Origin: Haloprofundus salinisoli
GTDB taxonomy: Archaea; Halobacteriota; Halobacteria; Halobacteriales; Haloferacaceae
Assembly: GCF_020097815.1 (NCBI RefSeq)
Contig: NZ_CP083663.1
Location: 1,116,001-1,180,000, forward strand
Direction of reading: 5' to 3'
DNA length: 64,000 bases
Positions 60,094 to 64,000 of the stretch are shown piece after piece. The notes below the pieces were generated by a model. The model did no database searches. It was not told the DNA's origin and saw only the letters and a list, made by a program, of their open reading frames with translations. A program made the translations under genes and the position numbers. The first letter of the stretch is position 1. Every line of letters begins with the position of its first letter.

Positions 60094-60932
60094 GCGTCGT
60101 GACGGTTCGCGTGGGGACGAGGGCGTACAGCGGCCGGGGAGTCGACCTCCGGGCGGAGAGCGTCGCGCCGGCGGCCGTGTACGAAGCCGCCGCGATGGGG
60201 GACGTCAACGATCGCGTCGTCGTAGAGAGCCCGAAACCGAGCGAGGGCTACGAGACGCTGTGGTGTATCCGCGGGGAACCCACGACCTCCGTCGTGCGCT
60301 CGCTGGAGGCGGCGGCGCGGTCGCGCGGGCAGGCCACACCCGAAGACGACGAACGGGCGAGCGTCGAAGCGGCGCTCGCGGAACTCGACGTGCCGACGGT
60401 CGAGACGACCGCGGCCCGTCGCCGCGTCGCCCGCGTCGGTGCGGACGAAGAGCGCCTCCGAGAGCGCGTCGCCGAACTTCGAGGTAGGCTCCAAGCCCGC
60501 CGAGAGGCGGGCGCGAGCGTCGACAGCGTCCGGCAGACGCTCTCGGAGACGGCCGGGCGACTCGCCGAAGTCGAAACGGAACGAATCGCTGCCGAACAGG
60601 CGCTCGAACGCGCCGAACGCGAGGCGGCCGCCGCGCGAGACGCTCGCGAACGACGACTCCGACTCGAGGACCGTGCGGCCAACCTCGCACGCGCGGCCCG
60701 CCGCCGTCTCGCCGAGAGCGTGTACAACGAGTTCGCGTCGGCGCTGCGGTCGCTACCCGGCGAAGCCGAACCGGGTTCGACGCCGGGGGAGTTCCGCGGC
60801 GACCCCGTGAGCGCCCGACTCGCCGCGGTTCGCGTCGCCGACCTCGACGCGCCCGTCGTGCTCTGCGTCGACCGGTTCGACGACGCCGACGCGGCCGCGG
60901 ACGCCCTCGACGCACCCGTCGTCCGGATTTAA
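60090..60932 (+). CDS. coiled-coil protein (DUF7856-like)
   Basis: The 280-residue protein starts with GTG (MSVVTVRVGTRAYSGRGVDL). A beta-rich N-terminal part (residues 1-90) precedes a long coiled coil (residues about 105-215, with RVAELRGRLQARREAGASVD and RIAAEQALERAEREAAAARD). A C-terminal domain ends in DAPVVLCVDRFDDADAAADA. The layout recalls small SMC/Rad50-like linkers, but there is no P-loop. It is coupled to the preceding gene by GTGA and lies just upstream of a MinD/ParA ATPase gene. Confidence 0.72.
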   Translation: MSVVTVRVGTRAYSGRGVDLRAESVAPAAVYEAAAMGDVNDRVVVESPKPSEGYETLWCIRGEPTTSVVRSLEAAARSRGQATPEDDERASVEAALAELDVPTVETTAARRRVARVGADEERLRERVAELRGRLQARREAGASVDSVRQTLSETAGRLAEVETERIAAEQALERAEREAAAARDARERRLRLEDRAANLARAARRRLAESVYNEFASALRSLPGEAEPGSTPGEFRGDPVSARLAAVRVADLDAPVVLCVDRFDDADAAADALDAPVVRI

Positions 60933-60957
60933 ATACGGTCACGCGGCAGACCGGCGT

Positions 60958-61695
60958 ATGGAACTCACCTGGAGCGTCGACCACGCCGACGGTATCTCGT
61001 TCGTGACCGTCCGAGTGACAAACGACAGGGGTGCCGACCGACGTGTCCGCGTCGAGAACCGACTCGCCGGGCCGGTGTTGCCGCCGCGGCGTGCGGGCGT
61101 TCCGGAGGCCGGATGGGACGATACCGGGTACGAGACGGTCGTCCCCGCCAAAGAGTCCGCTTCGGTGGGCTACGCCTGTCCGGCCGCCGCCGACGAACCG
61201 CCGGTCGAACTCGTCTCTGCGGGTCGTGCAGACGGACCGGAGCGTCGAGACGCGACGCCGACGGCCGAGGACGCCCTGAGACGGTGTGGCGTCGCACGCC
61301 CGCCGCGGGAAGCCCTCGCGTATCCCGAGTCGGGCGACGAAGGCGGCAGCGGGGACAGAACCGACAGCCGCGAAAGCGGGAGTCCCGAACGGGACGACGA
61401 CCGCGTCCGAACGGAACGTCGGGCGGAACCGGCCGAGGTTCCCCAGTCGGTCGACGCGTGGTTCCACGAGGTTCGAGGCCGCGTCGACCAGGCGGAGACG
61501 CTCACCGACGCGTCCGTCGCGGAGGCGACGACGGCGCTCGAAGCGCTCGGCGGCCTCGGTGCAGCGGAGCGACTACCCGCGCGACTCGAACGCGACGCCG
61601 CGGCGCTCCACGCGGTTGCGGCGAGCGCCGAACGACTCGCCGACCGGGTCGAGTCGACGGACGTTCCGGTCGACGCCCTCCGGAGGCTCGCGTGA
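60958..61695 (+). CDS. conserved haloarchaeal protein (DUF7857-like)
   Basis: The 245-residue protein begins MELTWSVDHADGISFVTVRV. An immunoglobulin-like beta domain (residues 1-75, with VRVTNDRGADRRVRVENRLA) is followed by a Pro/Arg/Ser-rich disordered linker and a C-terminal helical part (SVDAWFHEVRGRVDQAETLT, ATTALEALGGLGAAERLPAR). No enzyme motif is seen. Its stop codon overlaps the GTG of the MinD-like gene by three bases, so they are translated together. The family is recalled as DUF7857. Confidence 0.72.
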   Translation: MELTWSVDHADGISFVTVRVTNDRGADRRVRVENRLAGPVLPPRRAGVPEAGWDDTGYETVVPAKESASVGYACPAAADEPPVELVSAGRADGPERRDATPTAEDALRRCGVARPPREALAYPESGDEGGSGDRTDSRESGSPERDDDRVRTERRAEPAEVPQSVDAWFHEVRGRVDQAETLTDASVAEATTALEALGGLGAAERLPARLERDAAALHAVAASAERLADRVESTDVPVDALRRLA

Positions 61696-62372
61696 TTCTC
61701 GCCGTCGTCGGCGGGAAAGGCGGCGTCGGCAAGTCGACAGTCGCGTACAACCTGGCCGCGGCCCTCGACGAAGGTGGCGAGCGGAGACGGAGTATCGTCG
61801 TCGACGCGGACCTCGGGATGGCCGACCTCCCGTCGAAGCGGGGCCCCGACCTCCACGACGTGCTGGCGGGACGCGCCGCGCCGCTCGAAGCGGTTCGACA
61901 CGGACCGGTCGACGCACTCGCGTGCGGGCGGTCGCTGGCCGGCGCGCGGGCGGCGGACCTCACGTCGTTGGCGGCGGCGCTGGACCCTATCGAGCGGGAG
62001 TACGAAACGGTCGTCGTCGACTGCCCGGCGGGGATGCGCGCCGATGTCGGCGTTCCGCTGGCGCTGGCGGACGCGTGCGTCGTTGTCGCCTCGCCGAAAC
62101 CGTTCGCGCTCGCCGACGCGGTTCGGAGTCGGGAACTCGCCCGCGAGCTCGATTCGGGTCTCGTCGGCGTCGTGTTGAACCGCGTCGTCGACGACGCCCC
62201 CGAACGCACCGTCAGCCGAGCGCTGGGCGCGCCGACCGAAACCGTCCGCGCGGACCCGCGAGTCGGCGAGTCCGTCGAAGACGAGCGTCCCGTCGTTACC
62301 GCCGCTCCCGGGAGCGAGGCGGCAGCAGCGTTCCGGCAGGTCGCGGCGGCGGTTCGCGTCTGTGAGCGGTGA
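61692..62372 (+). CDS. MinD/ParA-like ATPase
   Basis: The 226-residue protein starts with GTG. The deviant Walker A KGGVGKST sits at residues 9-16 (VVGGKGGVGKSTVAYNLAAA). Switch I and the sensor region appear as VVDADLGMADLPS, and Walker B as VVVDCPAGM. The end carries no clear membrane-targeting helix. MinD/ParA proteins position cell-division, chromosome or flagellar structures; which of these applies is unknown. Its GTG overlaps the DUF7857-like gene, and it closes the block of genes behind mcm. TFB follows on the opposite strand. Confidence 0.88.
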   Translation: MILAVVGGKGGVGKSTVAYNLAAALDEGGERRRSIVVDADLGMADLPSKRGPDLHDVLAGRAAPLEAVRHGPVDALACGRSLAGARAADLTSLAAALDPIEREYETVVVDCPAGMRADVGVPLALADACVVVASPKPFALADAVRSRELARELDSGLVGVVLNRVVDDAPERTVSRALGAPTETVRADPRVGESVEDERPVVTAAPGSEAAAAFRQVAAAVRVCER

Positions 62373-62394
62373 GGTCGAGGGAGAAAGAGTCCGC

Positions 62395-63258
62395 TCAGTC
62401 GCGCAGGTCGTAGTAGGTGCTCCGGAGCGTGACGGGCGTGACACCCGCGGTGTCGGCCGCCTCCTGTTGGGTCACCGCCGCGTCGAGTTCGCGGGCGGCC
62501 GCGTAGAGACAGGCGGCGGCGACGCCGCTCGGATTTCGACCCGACGCGAGGCCGCTGTCGTGGCTCTCGGCGGCGAGTTCGCGGGCGCGGCGTTCGACCG
62601 AGGAGTCCAAATCGAGCTCGCTCGCAAAGCGCGGGACGTACTCGGCCGGTGAAACGGGCCCGACCGGAAGCCCCAGGTCGCGGTTGAGCGCGTCGTACGC
62701 CGCGCCGTGTTCGTTCTCCGTCGCGCGGGCGACGTCGAGCACCTCGTCGACGGTCCGCGAGACGCCGGCGACGCGGCAGGCGGCGTAGACGCACGCCGAG
62801 GAGAACCCCTCCAGCGAGCGTCCGCGGAGTAGGTTCTCGTTCTGCGCGGAGCGAAGCAGCGAACAGGCGTGGTCGCGCACGCGGTCCGGCAGCGACAGCG
62901 CGCCGGTCAGTCGGCGGATTTCGGTGAAGGCGTACACCTGGTTTCGCTCGCGCTTCGAGGAGATGCGCGCGCGGTTGTGCTGGCGGCGCATCCGCGCCAA
63001 CCGGCGGCGCTTGCGTCCTTTGACACGGGTCGACCGACCGATCTCCGTCGAGAGACCGCGGTCGTGCCGCGAGCGCGTCAGCGGTGCGCCGGTCCGTTCG
63101 GGGTTCGTCTCGTCGTCGGCGAACGAGCGCCACTCGGGGCCGTGGTCGATGTGGTCGGCGGCGACGACGAGGCCACAGTTCGCACACACCGTCTCGCTGC
63201 TATCTTTCCGGAGTCGGCCGTCGCATTCGGGGCAACCGGTCGCCTGTGTCTTGCTCAT
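62395..63258 (-). CDS. tfb: transcription initiation factor TFB
   Basis: The 287-residue TFIIB homologue recruits RNA polymerase to TBP-bound promoters. The N-terminal zinc ribbon is CPECDGRLRKDSSETVCANC near residues 14-33. A linker leads to two cyclin-like repeats (RAVVSSKRERNQVYAFTEI-like region, RGRSLEGFSSACVYAACRVA; GRNPSGVAAACLYAARELD). Haloarchaea carry several TFB paralogues, and this is one of them. It is slightly short compared with the usual 300-320, mainly at the C-terminus. A TATA-like TTTAAATA box lies about 28 bases before ATG 63258. Confidence 0.95.
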   Translation of the reverse strand: MSKTQATGCPECDGRLRKDSSETVCANCGLVVAADHIDHGPEWRSFADDETNPERTGAPLTRSRHDRGLSTEIGRSTRVKGRKRRRLARMRRQHNRARISSKRERNQVYAFTEIRRLTGALSLPDRVRDHACSLLRSAQNENLLRGRSLEGFSSACVYAACRVAGVSRTVDEVLDVARATENEHGAAYDALNRDLGLPVGPVSPAEYVPRFASELDLDSSVERRARELAAESHDSGLASGRNPSGVAAACLYAAARELDAAVTQQEAADTAGVTPVTLRSTYYDLRD

Positions 63259-63282
63259 ACTCGAAACTCGGTCCCGATGAAG

Positions 63283-63290
63283 TATTTAAA
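63283..63290 (-). promoter_or_regulatory. TATA-like box of tfb
   Basis: The minus strand reads TTTAAATA, centred about 28 bases before the tfb ATG at 63258, as expected for a leaderless transcript. Confidence 0.55.
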
Positions 63291-63427
63291 CACGGGAGAA
63301 ATCGCCGGAAATCCGGGTGTGAGGGCCGGGAGAGCGTATCGGTCACCGATACGTTCTCGTTGTTCGTCGTTGGATATTCTTCTCTGTCGATAACTTTTAG
63401 TGCGAAGGGGCGGCACCTCGGATTCGT

Positions 63428-63943
63428 ATGGGACTGGCCGACATCGCCGCGGGCATCGAGGTGACCGCCGAACAGGAGACGCGCGGCGTTCCCACCGTCG
63501 ACGACACCGGCGTCGCACTCCGAGAGCGGTTCGACGCGCACGCGGAGGCGCTCCCGTGCGAGGCCGACGCGGCCGCGACCGTGTTCGACGCGTACGCGGG
63601 CGGCGCGAGCGTCGGCGAGAGCGCACGCGAGGCGGGCGTCGCCCCGATGACCGCCGCGAAGGCGCTGCACCGCTGCGGCGTGACGGGCGTGACGCCGCTG
63701 GGTCCGACGGCGCGCGAGATTCTTCGGGACTGGCTCGACGGCGAACTCCCCCGAACCGAAGCGCGGACGCTCACCGGCGTCTCGAAGACGGAGTTCGCGC
63801 TCGCGGCGTACGTCGAGACGCACGAGCCCATCGAGGAACTGACCGACGCGACAGCGGGCGAGCTAACGCCCGGCACGAACGCGACGGTGGCGAAACGGGA
63901 TGCGCTGGCGGAGACGATGAGCGACCCCAGCGAGTTTTTCTGA
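63428..63943 (+). CDS. helix-turn-helix-like conserved protein (DUF7858-like)
   Basis: The 171-residue protein begins MGLADIAAGIEVTAEQETRG. It has two HTH-like helical stretches: residues about 55-80 (DAYAGGASVGESAREAGVAP, then MTAAKALHRCGV) and residues 90-125 (REILRDWLDGELPRTEARTL, TGVSKTEFALAAYVETHEPI). This suggests nucleic-acid binding, but it could also be a structural helical protein. It is transcribed divergently from tfb. A TATA-like AACTTTTAG lies about 32 bases upstream. The family is recalled as DUF7858. Confidence 0.72.
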   Translation: MGLADIAAGIEVTAEQETRGVPTVDDTGVALRERFDAHAEALPCEADAAATVFDAYAGGASVGESAREAGVAPMTAAKALHRCGVTGVTPLGPTAREILRDWLDGELPRTEARTLTGVSKTEFALAAYVETHEPIEELTDATAGELTPGTNATVAKRDALAETMSDPSEFF

Positions 63944-63947
63944 GCCG

Positions 63948-64000
63948 CTACTTCGTCAACCGCCGCAGCGACGACGGAAGATAGCCGTCGACGCTGTCGA
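63948..64000 (-). CDS. C-terminal end of an unknown protein (partial)
   Basis: Reading the minus strand in from the window edge gives DSVDGYLPSSLRRLTK and then a stop codon (63948-63950). The frame is plausible, but only 16 residues are visible, so the product cannot be named. It converges with the gene at 63428-63943. Confidence 0.35.
   Translation of the reverse strand, partial: DSVDGYLPSSLRRLTK

Noticed and set aside
1-64000. CRISPR arrays, insertion sequences, rRNA genes, toxin-antitoxin pairs.
   Set aside because: No regularly spaced repeats of 25-40 bases, no transposase or integrase motifs, no rRNA-like sequence and no recognised toxin or antitoxin pair were seen. The 18-bp repeat at 6593-6654 has no spacers.

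Overview
The window reads as part of a haloarchaeal chromosome. The DNA is G+C-rich, the proteins are strongly acidic, and the gene set is archaeal: an A-type ATP synthase operon, MCM, RPA with an RPA-associated protein, TFB, ribosomal L40e, Sec61-beta, a type 4 uracil-DNA glycosylase, a geranylgeranyl-type diphosphate synthase, Tat-dependent secreted proteins and many families known only from Halobacteria. Gene content and order resemble the Haloferax-type core genome, so I place it in Halobacteria, probably Haloferacales. Species cannot be told from this window.

Layout. 1-5.9 kb: the end of an MFS permease, leuS, a small membrane protein, two tandem Hsp20 chaperones and pheA. 5.9-9.6 kb: hisH and a phnDCE-type ABC importer behind an A+T-rich promoter. 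9.7-12.8 kb: a repair-like operon (small acidic protein, DUF99/endonuclease dU family, type 4 uracil-DNA glycosylase), an MBL-fold hydrolase, L40e and thioredoxin. 13-16.6 kb: Sec61-beta, pdxT, an S9 peptidase and hisE. 16.7-25.7 kb: the complete A-ATP synthase operon on the minus strand in the order H-I-K-E-C-F-A-B-D, with many overlapping stop and start codons. 25.8-30 kb: a methyltransferase, a pilin-like protein, and a divergent pair made of a secreted DUF7096-like protein and a membrane-anchored winged-helix protein. 30-36 kb: etfBA, a hairpin-rich intergenic element, a prenyl synthase, a DUF373 membrane protein and a radical SAM protein. 36-41 kb: TRAM and Tfx proteins, an atypical SDR, a mannose-1-phosphate guanylyltransferase and the RPA operon with an upstream leader ORF. 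41-45.1 kb: small zinc and acidic proteins, a beta-helix protein, a ribbon-helix-helix protein and tRNA-His, followed by extra copies of the tRNA 3' end. 45-53.6 kb: a methyltransferase, a site-2 protease with CBS domains, a cupin, a Ski2-like helicase and two divergent SLC13-type permeases. 53.6-56.5 kb: tRNA-Pro, a second hairpin-rich element, an orphan ORF, a cupredoxin and a rhodanese-MBL fusion. 56.6-64 kb: mcm followed by a run of uncharacterised haloarchaeal genes (a RecA-like protein with a degenerate P-loop, a coiled-coil protein, a MinD/ParA ATPase), then TFB and an HTH-like protein.

Most of the window is housekeeping. The most interesting parts are the uncharacterised cluster behind mcm (58.7-62.4 kb), the repeated tRNA-His 3' ends (44.5-44.8 kb), a shared multi-hairpin intergenic element (31.8 and 53.7 kb), and a leader ORF that appears to couple translation to the RPA gene (39.58 kb). 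No CRISPR array, complete insertion sequence, integrase, toxin-antitoxin pair or rRNA was seen. Many promoters place a TATA-like box 26-28 bases before the start codon, which fits leaderless transcription and was used to choose several starts. DUF numbers are given from memory and were not checked by search.
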